The notes beneath the pieces were generated by a model that had not been told where the DNA came from, made no database searches, and was given only the letters and a program-made list of their open reading frames with translations. Position numbers and translations under genes: made by a program. A stretch of 64,000 bases of DNA from JAAUUE01 sp943370025 (lineage in GTDB: Bacteria > Cyanobacteriota > Cyanobacteriia > Cyanobacteriales > JAAUUE01): NCBI GenBank assembly GCA_943370025.1, contig CALRPI020000007.1, positions 1 to 64,000 on the forward strand. The letters run 5' to 3'. Shown here piece after piece: positions 50,889 to 58,530 of this stretch. The first letter of the stretch is position 1. Every line of letters starts with the position of its first letter.

Positions 50889-51860
50889 ATGTTTAAGGGT
50901 AAAAAGGTTTTAGTGGCTGGGGGGACAGGATTAATAGGTATTCCCTTAGTAGAAATGTTATTAGAGCAGGGAGCTACCGTGCGAGTTTCTTCCCTTGACG
51001 ATCCTTCTCGCTGCCCACCGGGAGCTGAATTTGTATCTACCAACCTGACGATCGTTGAGAATGGGATGCAGGTATGTCAGGGCATGGACTATGTATTTAA
51101 CCTCTTGGGAGTCAAAGGTTCCCCGATGATGGGCAAGTTGTATCCGGGGACTTTCTTCTTTAATACCGTCAGCATTAGTATCAATTTGTTGGAAGCAGCT
51201 AGGCGCTGTGGCTGTAGTGGTTATTTATTTACTAGCTCTTTTGGAGTCTATGCTCCAGCAGAAGTATTTTATGAAGATACCGTCTGGAATACCTTTCCTT
51301 CGGATAATGACAAGTTCCCCGGATGGGCAAAACGGGTGGGAGAATTGCAGGTGATGGCATACCAGCAGGAATATCCCGATATGACGCTCTCGATGGTGCG
51401 TCCTGCCAATGTCTATGGTTTGTACGACAACTTCGATCTCAAGAATGCTATGGTTATTCCTTCTTTGATCAAACGGGCGATGAGTGGTGAGAATCCTTTT
51501 ACAGTTTGGGGAGATGGTTCGGCGGTGCGGGATTTTGTCCATGCTAGAGATGTGGCAAAAGGAATGCTCTTAGCAGCGACTACTGGCACCACAGAAGCGA
51601 TTAATCTGGGCAGCGGCTTGGGGACTTCGATTAAGGATTTAGTGGAAGTTGTGGTCAGCAATCTAGAGACAAAACCAGAGATTGTTTGGGATACTTCTAA
51701 ACCCACGGGTGATCGCAAGCGCATTCTTGATATCACCAAAGCCAGAGCGATCGGCTATGAACCAACAATTACGATCGAGCAGGGCATCAAGGAAGTAATG
51801 GATTGGTATCGAGAAAATGAGGGGCGAATTGCCCAGCGCTACGATATTTTTAACCGCTAA
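50889..51860 (+). CDS. NAD-dependent epimerase/dehydratase-like SDR protein, paralogue
   Basis: The 323 residues begin MFKGKKVLVAGGTGLIGIPLVEML with the GxxGxxG nucleotide motif. TSSFGVYAPAE and VRPANVYGLYDNFDLKNAMVI follow, then VWGDGSAVRDFVHARDVAKGML and INLGSGLGTSIKDLVE. The catalytic Tyr position in (Y)GWAKR is Pro (FPGWAKR), while Lys is kept. The sequence around the SDR Ser/Thr (TSSFG) is intact. Similarity to the gene at 49727 over the whole length, and the divergent arrangement, suggest a duplicated pair, possibly working as a heteromer on a cell-surface sugar pathway. A repeat occupies its promoter. Confidence 0.85.
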   Translation: MFKGKKVLVAGGTGLIGIPLVEMLLEQGATVRVSSLDDPSRCPPGAEFVSTNLTIVENGMQVCQGMDYVFNLLGVKGSPMMGKLYPGTFFFNTVSISINLLEAARRCGCSGYLFTSSFGVYAPAEVFYEDTVWNTFPSDNDKFPGWAKRVGELQVMAYQQEYPDMTLSMVRPANVYGLYDNFDLKNAMVIPSLIKRAMSGENPFTVWGDGSAVRDFVHARDVAKGMLLAATTGTTEAINLGSGLGTSIKDLVEVVVSNLETKPEIVWDTSKPTGDRKRILDITKARAIGYEPTITIEQGIKEVMDWYRENEGRIAQRYDIFNR

Positions 51861-51861
51861 A

Positions 51862-51922
51862 TTAGAGGCTTTGCGCCCCTTGCGGGGGCGCAAAATCAGA
51901 CCTTCTAGCCACTTGTTCAATA
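51862..51922. repeat. tcattgataaagtggctag-family repeat, reverse copy
   Basis: Hairpin TTTGCGCCCC/GGGGCGCAAA followed by atcagaccttctagccacttgttcaataaactc. It lies exactly between the convergent epimerase and transporter genes and may terminate both. Copies at 23556 and 21243 are in the opposite orientation. Confidence 0.7.
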
Positions 51923-51926
51923 AACT

Positions 51927-53273
51927 CTAAGTTGGAAAGATGAAAAATCGGCATCCGACATAGATGGCACTGGCAATTAATTGCATCACCATCACGGGAA
52001 TTCCATAGCGCAAAAAAGTTTTGAATTGGATTCTCCGCCCATGCAGTTCGGCGATTCCTGCTGCCACAATATTTGCCGAAGCACCAACCAGAGTGCCATT
52101 GCCGCCTAGGGTTGCCCCAAACATCATGGCATAAAATAATGGCAAGACCTGATCAGGAAACTGCCCTGCATAATCTGGAGACAGGACTTCTGCTCCAGTT
52201 AAGCCGACTTTCACCACGTACTCCTTAAGCAGAGGCACCATCGCCACCACTAGGGGAATATTCGGCACAACGCTAGAGATGATGCCGACAAAAAATATTA
52301 AAACTATCGAGCCGAGGGCAATATTTGTGCCTAAGACGACTGCGAGAAGCCCCGATAGGCTGCCAATCACTCCAGTTTTCTGGAGTCCACCAATCAGGAC
52401 AAAGATTGACATGAAAAATATCAAAGTACTCCAATCCACATCCCGGAGAATATTATTTAGTGTATCAATTTTGCTGTGGTGGGCTAATAAAAGAGCTAAC
52501 ACCGCTCCGAGAAGAGCCACCGTGGCTGGAGCGACAGGAATGGGCAGGCTTTCGCCAATCACAAAAAATACTAAAACAAAAATAGTGATCGCCGCCCCCA
52601 CCATCAAAGTCCGAGGATGATTGATCTGGGGAGCGACAATTTGGTCGATGTTTTCTAGCTTCTTCAGCCAAATTTTCCGAAACAGCAGCGGCAGCATAAC
52701 GATAATCACCACAATAGCGATCGCTCCCCCCAAGCTGAGACGCAATAGATAATCTGTAAAACTTAAATTAATTGCACTGCCAACAATAAAAGTTGCCGGG
52801 TCTCCGACAATGGTCAGCAATCCCGCGCTATTTGCCACAAATACGGTCAAGATCAACAAAGGGACAAAATCGACCCCGACAATCTCCGCCATGGGGGGAA
52901 TCAATGGGGCAATCAGCATCACGGTGGTGGCATTGGGCAGAAAGGCACAGATGGGTGTCACCACCCCCACAATCCCCAGTAAGAGGCGACTGCCCTGACC
53001 CCGAGCAAAAATCACCATCTGCGCTGCCAAATAATCAAACACCTTCGTCGGCTCAAAAGCCCGCACCATCACCATCACCCCAAAAAATAGGCTCAAGGTT
53101 TCATGGCTCCGCCCAATGTAGCCGATCGCCTGGGGCAGGGACATAATATTAAAGATAATTAATAGTAATGCCCCCAACAAAGCGGCGATCGTCATCTGGA
53201 TCCATTCTGTGATCACCAAAAAGATCACACCACTAAAGATTCCTAAGGCGATAACTGCCTGCCAACTATCCAT
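51927..53273 (-). CDS. ArsB/NhaD-type (SLC13-like) ion transporter
   Basis: The 448-residue polytopic membrane protein has about 11-12 hydrophobic segments. Family features are RSHETLSLFFGVMVMVRAFEPT near the first third, FLPNATTVMLIAPLIPPM with the conserved N-A-T-T, and GDPATFIVGSAINLSFTDYL. The symmetrical second half contains FFVGIISSVVPNIPLVVAMVP and GATLGGNGTLVGASANIVAAG. These two N-(A/G)-T(T/L) regions are the ion-binding hairpins of the IT superfamily. The substrate (Na+/H+, arsenite, or organic anion) cannot be read from sequence. It is divergent from ndhH. Confidence 0.88.
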   Translation of the reverse strand: MDSWQAVIALGIFSGVIFLVITEWIQMTIAALLGALLLIIFNIMSLPQAIGYIGRSHETLSLFFGVMVMVRAFEPTKVFDYLAAQMVIFARGQGSRLLLGIVGVVTPICAFLPNATTVMLIAPLIPPMAEIVGVDFVPLLILTVFVANSAGLLTIVGDPATFIVGSAINLSFTDYLLRLSLGGAIAIVVIIVMLPLLFRKIWLKKLENIDQIVAPQINHPRTLMVGAAITIFVLVFFVIGESLPIPVAPATVALLGAVLALLLAHHSKIDTLNNILRDVDWSTLIFFMSIFVLIGGLQKTGVIGSLSGLLAVVLGTNIALGSIVLIFFVGIISSVVPNIPLVVAMVPLLKEYVVKVGLTGAEVLSPDYAGQFPDQVLPLFYAMMFGATLGGNGTLVGASANIVAAGIAELHGRRIQFKTFLRYGIPVMVMQLIASAIYVGCRFFIFPT

Positions 53274-53609
53274 ACGGGTATTGATTGTATTTATTGATTG
53301 TATTTTTTTATAACTTTAATAGAGCTGAGTAGCTGCTACCTAGAATATTCTCAATGCCATAATTCTAACTTGCATTGTTTCTACCTCTAGCTCTGAATGG
53401 TAAAGGGCTAGTAGAGGGGTAACGAAGATTCGCTCCGAGGAGAGGCTGATCGAAAATCGGGCGATCGACCAAATATTCTTTTTTTGTCCCTGCCTCAACA
53501 AGTCCTCAGCAAATCGCCAAACAACCCCTATCTTTATGGGGATAAGAGGTTTACAATTAGTCATTAATTGCAAAAAAATAAACTATTAAAACTTAAGCCC
53601 GCTTAACCT
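53274..53609. promoter_or_regulatory. Divergent promoter region between the transporter and ndhH
   Basis: The 336 bases contain no convincing gene. A 77-codon frame on the minus strand has no ribosome-binding site and poor residue composition. An 11-base direct repeat (attgattgtat twice) lies at 53281-53304 and an AT-rich stretch at 53550-53590, where the ndhH promoter is likely. Confidence 0.5.
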
Positions 53610-54794
53610 ATGGCTAAAATCGAGACCAGAACAGAACCCATGATTCTGAACATGGGTCCCCACCACCCCTCGATGCACGGAGTTCTCCGCTTGATCGTTA
53701 CTCTTGACGGGGAAGATGTGATAGATTGTGAACCCGTGATTGGGTACTTGCATCGGGGCATGGAAAAAATCGCCGAGAACCGGACGAATATTATGTATAT
53801 TCCCTACGTTAGCCGCTGGGACTATGCTGCCGGGATGTTTAATGAAGCGGTTACGGTCAATGCTCCAGAAAAATTAGCAGATATTCCAGTCCCCAAGCGT
53901 GCCAGTTATATTCGGGTAATCATGCTAGAGCTGAACCGGATCGCCAACCATCTTTTGTGGTTGGGACCATTCATGGCGGATGTGGGGGCGCAAACTCCGT
54001 TCTTCTACATTTTCCGGGAACGGGAATTGATTTATGACCTCTGGGAAGCGGCCACAGGACAGAGATTAATTAACAATAACTATTTCCGAGTTGGTGGTGT
54101 CTGCGCGGATCTGCCCTACGGCTGGACAGATAAATGTATTGATTTTTGTGACTACTTTGACGATCGAGTAGATGAGTACGAGAAATTAATTACCGATAAC
54201 CCCATCTTCCGCCGCCGTTTAGAAGGCGTAGGTACCATCCCTCGTGAAGAGGCAATTAACTGGGGACTATCGGGTCCCATGCTCCGCGCCTCTGGGGTGA
54301 AGTGGGATCTGCGCAAGGTTGACCACTACGAGTGCTACGACGATTTTGATTGGGAAGTCCATTGGGAAACCGCCGGAGATTGCCTAGCTCGCTATTTTGT
54401 CAGGATTCGAGAGATGCGGGAATCGGTGAAAATCATTCGCCAAGCCGTCAAAGGACTACCCGGTGGTCCCTACGAAAACTTAGAAGCGAAGAGATTGCTA
54501 GAAGGTAAGGGTTCTAGCTTTAATGATCTAGACTTTCAATACATCAGCAAAAAATTAGCTCCGACTTGGAAAATCCCCGCCGGTGAACACTACGTCAGAA
54601 TTGAGAGTGGCAAAGGAGAACTGGGGATTTATCTAATTGGTGATGATAATGTCTTCCCTTGGCGCTGGAAAATTCGGGCGGCAGATTTTAATAATTTGCA
54701 GGTGCTCTCTAGTATTCTCAAGGGAGTCAAGGTAGCGGATATTGTGGCGATTTTAGGGAGTGTGGATGTAATTATGGGGTCGGTCGATCGCTAA
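53610..54794 (+). CDS. ndhH: NAD(P)H-quinone oxidoreductase subunit H
   Basis: NdhH is the 49-kDa-type subunit of the thylakoid NDH-1 complex, carrying ferredoxin-derived electrons to plastoquinone in cyclic flow and respiration. The 394-residue protein starts MAKIETRTEPMILNMGPHHPSMHG. It contains PVIGYLHRGMEKIAE, the ELNRIANHLLWLG helix, AQTPFFYIFRERE and the C-terminal RIRAADFNNL-like KIRAADFNNLQVLSSIL. The end MGSVDR is canonical. As usual in cyanobacteria it stands alone, apart from ndhA-I-G-E. The length is normal. Repeats follow downstream. Confidence 0.97.
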   Translation: MAKIETRTEPMILNMGPHHPSMHGVLRLIVTLDGEDVIDCEPVIGYLHRGMEKIAENRTNIMYIPYVSRWDYAAGMFNEAVTVNAPEKLADIPVPKRASYIRVIMLELNRIANHLLWLGPFMADVGAQTPFFYIFRERELIYDLWEAATGQRLINNNYFRVGGVCADLPYGWTDKCIDFCDYFDDRVDEYEKLITDNPIFRRRLEGVGTIPREEAINWGLSGPMLRASGVKWDLRKVDHYECYDDFDWEVHWETAGDCLARYFVRIREMRESVKIIRQAVKGLPGGPYENLEAKRLLEGKGSSFNDLDFQYISKKLAPTWKIPAGEHYVRIESGKGELGIYLIGDDNVFPWRWKIRAADFNNLQVLSSILKGVKVADIVAILGSVDVIMGSVDR

Positions 54795-54865
54795 TTGCTG
54801 TCGATCGCTAATTACTGTTCATATTTTCTAGTTTTCTAGGTTTGGGTGTAGGCGGATGTAAGGAG

Positions 54866-54882
54866 GGTGGGCATTGCCCACC
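54866..54882. repeat. GGTGGGCATTGCCCACC palindrome
   Basis: A 17-base palindrome lies downstream of ndhH. The identical 17 bases occur inside the molybdenum hydroxylase gene at 32033-32049. Confidence 0.7.
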
Positions 54883-54899
54883 TTTCCGGTGTTGACTCT

Positions 54900-55083
54900 C
54901 ATGCTAGGCTGCCGTGTACACACAAGTATTGATCATCTCGTTTAATGGGGAGGATCCCCCTAAATCCCCCTTAAAAAGGGGGACTTAAATTAATTCTCCC
55001 CCCCTTTTTAAGGGGGGCTGGGGGGGATCAAATCCTGAAACGTAGTCGGAGTGGACTTGTGTGTACACCGTAGCATGCTAGGA
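54900..55083. repeat. Composite element: 14-bp inverted ends enclosing another repeat
   Basis: Outer ends are GTGTACACACAAGT (54914-54927) and its inverted copy (55055-55068), each with a flanking catgcta/tagcatgcta block. Between them lie palindromic (cccctt...aagggg) repeats, cccccttaaaaaggggg and cccccttttaaggggggctgg, from 54952 to 55031. No ORF is encoded. It looks like a small non-autonomous element that received, or was built from, a second repeat family. Confidence 0.65.
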
Positions 55084-55324
55084 GAGGGTTAGGAAGTGCT
55101 TGCTCCCCCTAGCATGGGTTCTAGCTCATCCCAAACTCACGTTATTACTCACGTTATTTAGAAGGGCGCACCCAAAGGGTGCGCCCTTCTAAACTCATTT
55201 CGGGTTGCTATAGCAATCGCCCCTTCCTCAACTGTTGGCTACAAAAGATTGTTTATTGATAGGACGCATTTGGACATTTTTGTCGGCTGAGCGGAGTCAA
55301 AGCCGATAAGAACGTCCTAATTGA
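55084..55324. repeat. Further palindromes between ndhH and the DUF4926 gene
   Basis: A perfect hairpin AGAAGGGCGCACCC/GGGTGCGCCCTTCT lies at 55160-55190, followed by a gctatagcaat end of the GCGATCCTAAAT type. At 55260-55320 is a hairpin unit framed by taggacg/cgtccta with the core gctgagcggagtcaaagc. That core is shared with 107-bp copy 4. The last unit ends at the stop of the DUF4926 gene. Confidence 0.65.
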
Positions 55325-55612
55325 TCAGAAATCCGTAGGATCGTAGTGAAGGATGAGGATTTCTTCAGCCCGGAGATTCACTACCGCATATTCATTACCT
55401 TCTAAATCGGTAAACTCTACCAAATAAAAAGTTTCCTGCTGAGATTTATTAGTGGAGTATAAATCTTCTTCATAAACTTCAATAATTGTCCCTACCATTC
55501 CTCTGCGAAAATCCTTTAAGTCTTTGTAGGTATTTTCAATTAATGCTAATCTTTCCATGGGAATAGGAACTAGGGTAGCCACCACATCTAAAAGTTTTGG
55601 TTTATCTCGCAT
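55325..55612 (-). CDS. DUF4926 domain protein
   Basis: The 95-residue protein reads KLLDVVATLVPIPMERLALI and then LKDFRRGMVGTIIEVYEEDL, with EFTDLEGNEYAVVNLRAEEILIL at the end. The order (D-V-V-A-x-L ... G-x-(V/I)-GTI-(I/V)-E-V-Y ... Y-x-VEF-D-x-x-G-x-x-x-A-x-(V/L)) is typical of DUF4926. This is a small SH3-like beta-barrel common next to toxin-antitoxin-type genes, often as a standalone partner of unknown role. No toxin candidate is adjacent here; the neighbour is a divergent AEC transporter. Confidence 0.75.
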   Translation of the reverse strand: MRDKPKLLDVVATLVPIPMERLALIENTYKDLKDFRRGMVGTIIEVYEEDLYSTNKSQQETFYLVEFTDLEGNEYAVVNLRAEEILILHYDPTDF

Positions 55613-55649
55613 TTCAACGTATTAAAGGAAACGAATCCTTAATTAAATC

Positions 55650-56594
55650 ATGTTTCATTTACACGGACAACTTGTCGAGGTTATCCTGAGGCTCTACGGA
55701 CAGTTAGGAATCAGCGTTGTCATTGGTTATGGATTGGGGAAGTTGTTGCCTAAATATGTACCAAATTGGTTGGGGCAGTTTCTGTTTTGGGTGGGTTCAC
55801 CTTTGAGTATTGTGATTTTTATTTATCGGGCAGATTTATCTACTCAAATATGGATTGCCCCGATCGCCGCTTGGTTGGCAAGTTTATTGGGTTTGGGTTT
55901 GGCTTGGGGATGGATGAAATGGCGGGGTAAGGGTTTTACGGATCTACGGACTAGAGCTAGTTTTCTTTTGACCTCTATGTTTGGGAACACGGGTTATATT
56001 GGCTTCCCAATTATTTTGGCATTAGTGGGGGAAAAGTATGCGGGATGGGCTTTGTTTTATGATCTCTTAGGGACAGTTTTGGGAGTATATACCCTCGGCA
56101 TATTTATAGTTCTATCCATCGGCATTAATAGTCAAGAGGCGGGTCATCTCTGGAAATCCTTGATCATTAATCCTGCCCTATGGAGCTTGTTCATCGGCTT
56201 AATCCTGCGTCCAATCAAGATTCCTGTAGCTCTGGAGGAATTGCTTTTAGACCTTGGTTGGGCAATGGTTTTTGTATCTTTGATTCTGATTGGGATGCGC
56301 TTAAGTCAGCTAAATTCTTGGTCTGGCTTGGGGCAGACTAGCATTAGTTTGAGTATCAAAATGTTGATAGTTCCCTTGATTTTAGGTGGGGGTTTATCTC
56401 TATTCGGAATTAGGGGCGAACCTCAGCTAGTTATGGTAATTCAAATGGGTGTGCCGCCAGCGATCGCCAGTTTGGTCTTAGCCGAAATTTATGACCTAGA
56501 CCGTGATTTAACAGTAGGGGCGATCGCGATCGGCTCCAGTTGTTTCTTGCTAACTCTACCGCTGTGGTTACTATTGTTCTTCCCCAGTGCCTAG
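55650..56594 (+). CDS. AEC (auxin efflux carrier) family transporter
   Basis: The 314-residue membrane protein has about ten hydrophobic helices. AEC features are the first helix GISVVIGYGLGKLLPKYVP, the broken-helix Asn/Gly region LLTSMFGNTGYIGFPIILALVG, and the mirrored MVIQMGVPPAIASLVLAEIYDLD near the C-terminus. Members export or import small organic acids such as malate, or auxin-like molecules; substrate unknown here. It is divergent from the DUF4926 gene with 37 bases between the starts, and followed by a strong hairpin. Confidence 0.88.
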   Translation: MFHLHGQLVEVILRLYGQLGISVVIGYGLGKLLPKYVPNWLGQFLFWVGSPLSIVIFIYRADLSTQIWIAPIAAWLASLLGLGLAWGWMKWRGKGFTDLRTRASFLLTSMFGNTGYIGFPIILALVGEKYAGWALFYDLLGTVLGVYTLGIFIVLSIGINSQEAGHLWKSLIINPALWSLFIGLILRPIKIPVALEELLLDLGWAMVFVSLILIGMRLSQLNSWSGLGQTSISLSIKMLIVPLILGGGLSLFGIRGEPQLVMVIQMGVPPAIASLVLAEIYDLDRDLTVGAIAIGSSCFLLTLPLWLLLFFPSA

Positions 56595-56608
56595 CGATCG
56601 TTCAATCG

Positions 56609-56656
56609 GGGGCGATCGGTAAAAGTTAGCAAAATAAAATTGTTCGATCGCCCCCA
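56609..56656. other. 11-bp inverted repeat containing HIP1-like sequence
   Basis: GGGGGCGATCG and CGATCGCCCCC are separated by 26 bases, about 15 bases after the AEC stop. It probably forms a stem at the 3' end of that transcript. Its arms contain CGATCG, the HIP1 core. Confidence 0.5.
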
Positions 56657-56736
56657 TTTATCTAGATAAAAGTAGACGTTTTGATTCAGGTAAACCAAAA
56701 TTAGAGGAACTGTTGCAAGGCTACGGGGGAGTGATT

Positions 56737-58437
56737 ATGAGCGATGACAAGACTCTCTTGATCCAGAGAATCATGAATGGAAGTATTGATAAAAGCAAGG
56801 ACTTGATAGGGGCAGACCTCAGAGAAGCAGACCTCAGAAGGGCAGACCTCAGTGGTGCAAACCTCAGTGGTGCAGACCTCTTTAGAGCAAACTTCTTAAA
56901 TACAAACCTTAGTGAGGCAGACCTCAGTGGTGCAAAACTCTTTAGGGCAGACCTCAGTGGTGCAAACCTCAGTGGTGCAAACCTCAGAGAAGCAGACCTC
57001 TTTAGGGCAGACCTCAGTGGGGCACACCTCAGTGGGGCACACCTCTTTAGAGCAAAACTTATGGAATCATCCCTCCTTGAAGCAATTCTCAGAGAGGCAG
57101 ACCTCAGAGAGGCAAGACTCGGTGGGGCAGAACTCTTTAGGGCAGACCTCTTTAGGGCAGACCTCAGTGGTGCAGACCTCAGTAAGGCACACCTTAGTCA
57201 GGCAGACCTCAGTGGTGCAGACCTCAGTAAGGCAAATCTTAGTAGGGTAAACCTTAGTGGGGCAGACCTTAGTGGGAAAAACCTCAGCAAGGTAAACCTC
57301 AATGAGGCAATTCTCATGGGGACAATCCTTAGTCAGGCAGACCTCAGTGAGGCAATTCTCAGTAGGGCAGACCTCAGTTTTGCAAACCTCATTGGAGCAA
57401 ACCTCATTGGAGCAAACCTCAGAGAGGCAGAACTTATTGGGGCAAAACTTATTGGGACAAGACTCATTGATGCAGAACTCATTGGGGCAAAACTCATTGA
57501 GGCGAACATCAGTGGGGCAGACCTCAGTGGGGTAAACTTCACAAGAACTCAGGTTCTTGGCGCTGATTTCACTGGAGCAATCTTGACAGGGATTTGTATA
57601 GAAGACTGGAACATCAACTCTGAGACAAAGCTAGATGGCGCGATCTGTGAGTATGTCTACCTTAAACAGAATGAGCAAGAACGCCGCCCTCATAGTGGAA
57701 CTTTTGCCCCCGGCGATTTTGCTAAATTAGTGCAGAGTTCCTTAGAGACGATCGACCTGATTTTTCGGACAGGTTTGGACTGGAAGGCTTTCGCTTATGC
57801 GTTCAAACAAATTGAAGTGCAGTATGAAGATGCTCAACTTGCAGTGCAAAGCATCGAGAACAAAGGCGATGGAGTGGTCATTGTCAAGATTGCGACTTCC
57901 CCCACAGCCGACAAGGGAGAGATTCACGGTTCTTTTATGAACGGCTACGAATTTGCCTCTAAAGCACTTGCCGCACAGTATGAAGCACGGTTAGAGGATA
58001 AAGATAAGCACATTAACAGTTTATTATTGATTGTGGAGAACCTTAGTGGAGTAACAAAAGCTATGGCAGAGAGTAAAAGTGGAGATATCTTTAATATCAC
58101 CGCACCGGGAAGTCAATTTGCCAGCATTGGAGCTAAAGCAGAATCAGGTGGGAATATTGATATAACTCAGAACGTTTACCAAGGAGAGAGGCAGAGTCTC
58201 GCCGAAGCCGCTGCGGAAATTCAACGACTTTTGAAACAGCTAGAAGAAACCAATCCTACTGCTACCGAATCAGAGCAAATTTCCTATGTCAATGCAGATA
58301 TCAAACCATCTCTAAGGAAAGCTGTAGCTGCGGGAAAGGCAGGTTTAGAAACTGCGATCGATGAGTTTGTCCTAGAAAATAAATTTCTTAAAGTGATAAA
58401 GTCCGTTGTAAAAGGGTGGCTAGAAGAGGGTTCTTAA
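56737..58437 (+). CDS. Pentapeptide-repeat protein with a C-terminal helical domain
   Basis: The protein has 566 residues from ATG 56737. After a 25-residue leader (MSDDKTLLIQRIMNGSIDKSKDL) come more than 45 tandem pentapeptide repeats A(D/N)Lxx up to about residue 300 (for example ADLSG, ANLRE, AELIG), predicted to form a right-handed beta-helix. A separate C-terminal part follows (about 310-566), with no repeats. It contains LVQSSLETIDLIFRTGLDWKAF, then helices, a Gly-rich GSQFASIGAKAESGGNIDI, and helices to the end. I do not recognise this domain. The DNA of the repeat region is 15-bp periodic. The function is unknown; cytoplasmic location is likely. Confidence 0.87.
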   Translation: MSDDKTLLIQRIMNGSIDKSKDLIGADLREADLRRADLSGANLSGADLFRANFLNTNLSEADLSGAKLFRADLSGANLSGANLREADLFRADLSGAHLSGAHLFRAKLMESSLLEAILREADLREARLGGAELFRADLFRADLSGADLSKAHLSQADLSGADLSKANLSRVNLSGADLSGKNLSKVNLNEAILMGTILSQADLSEAILSRADLSFANLIGANLIGANLREAELIGAKLIGTRLIDAELIGAKLIEANISGADLSGVNFTRTQVLGADFTGAILTGICIEDWNINSETKLDGAICEYVYLKQNEQERRPHSGTFAPGDFAKLVQSSLETIDLIFRTGLDWKAFAYAFKQIEVQYEDAQLAVQSIENKGDGVVIVKIATSPTADKGEIHGSFMNGYEFASKALAAQYEARLEDKDKHINSLLLIVENLSGVTKAMAESKSGDIFNITAPGSQFASIGAKAESGGNIDITQNVYQGERQSLAEAAAEIQRLLKQLEETNPTATESEQISYVNADIKPSLRKAVAAGKAGLETAIDEFVLENKFLKVIKSVVKGWLEEGS

Positions 58438-58530
58438 CCAGAAAAGTCTGCCTTCTGGGTTGCGGGGGATATCTTGACTAAGCCAATGCTATGATGCCAT
58501 TAGATCAAATCTACCCGCAAAATTTTGATT

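Noticed and set aside
53340..53573. Minus-strand ORF of 77 codons upstream of ndhH
   Set aside because: No ribosome-binding site, no recognisable domain, and it covers the expected ndhH promoter.
56800..57540. CRISPR-like regular repetition of about 15 bases
   Set aside because: The period is 15 bases with no spacers, and it is fully explained by in-frame pentapeptide repeats. The alternative-frame ORFs over it are shadows.
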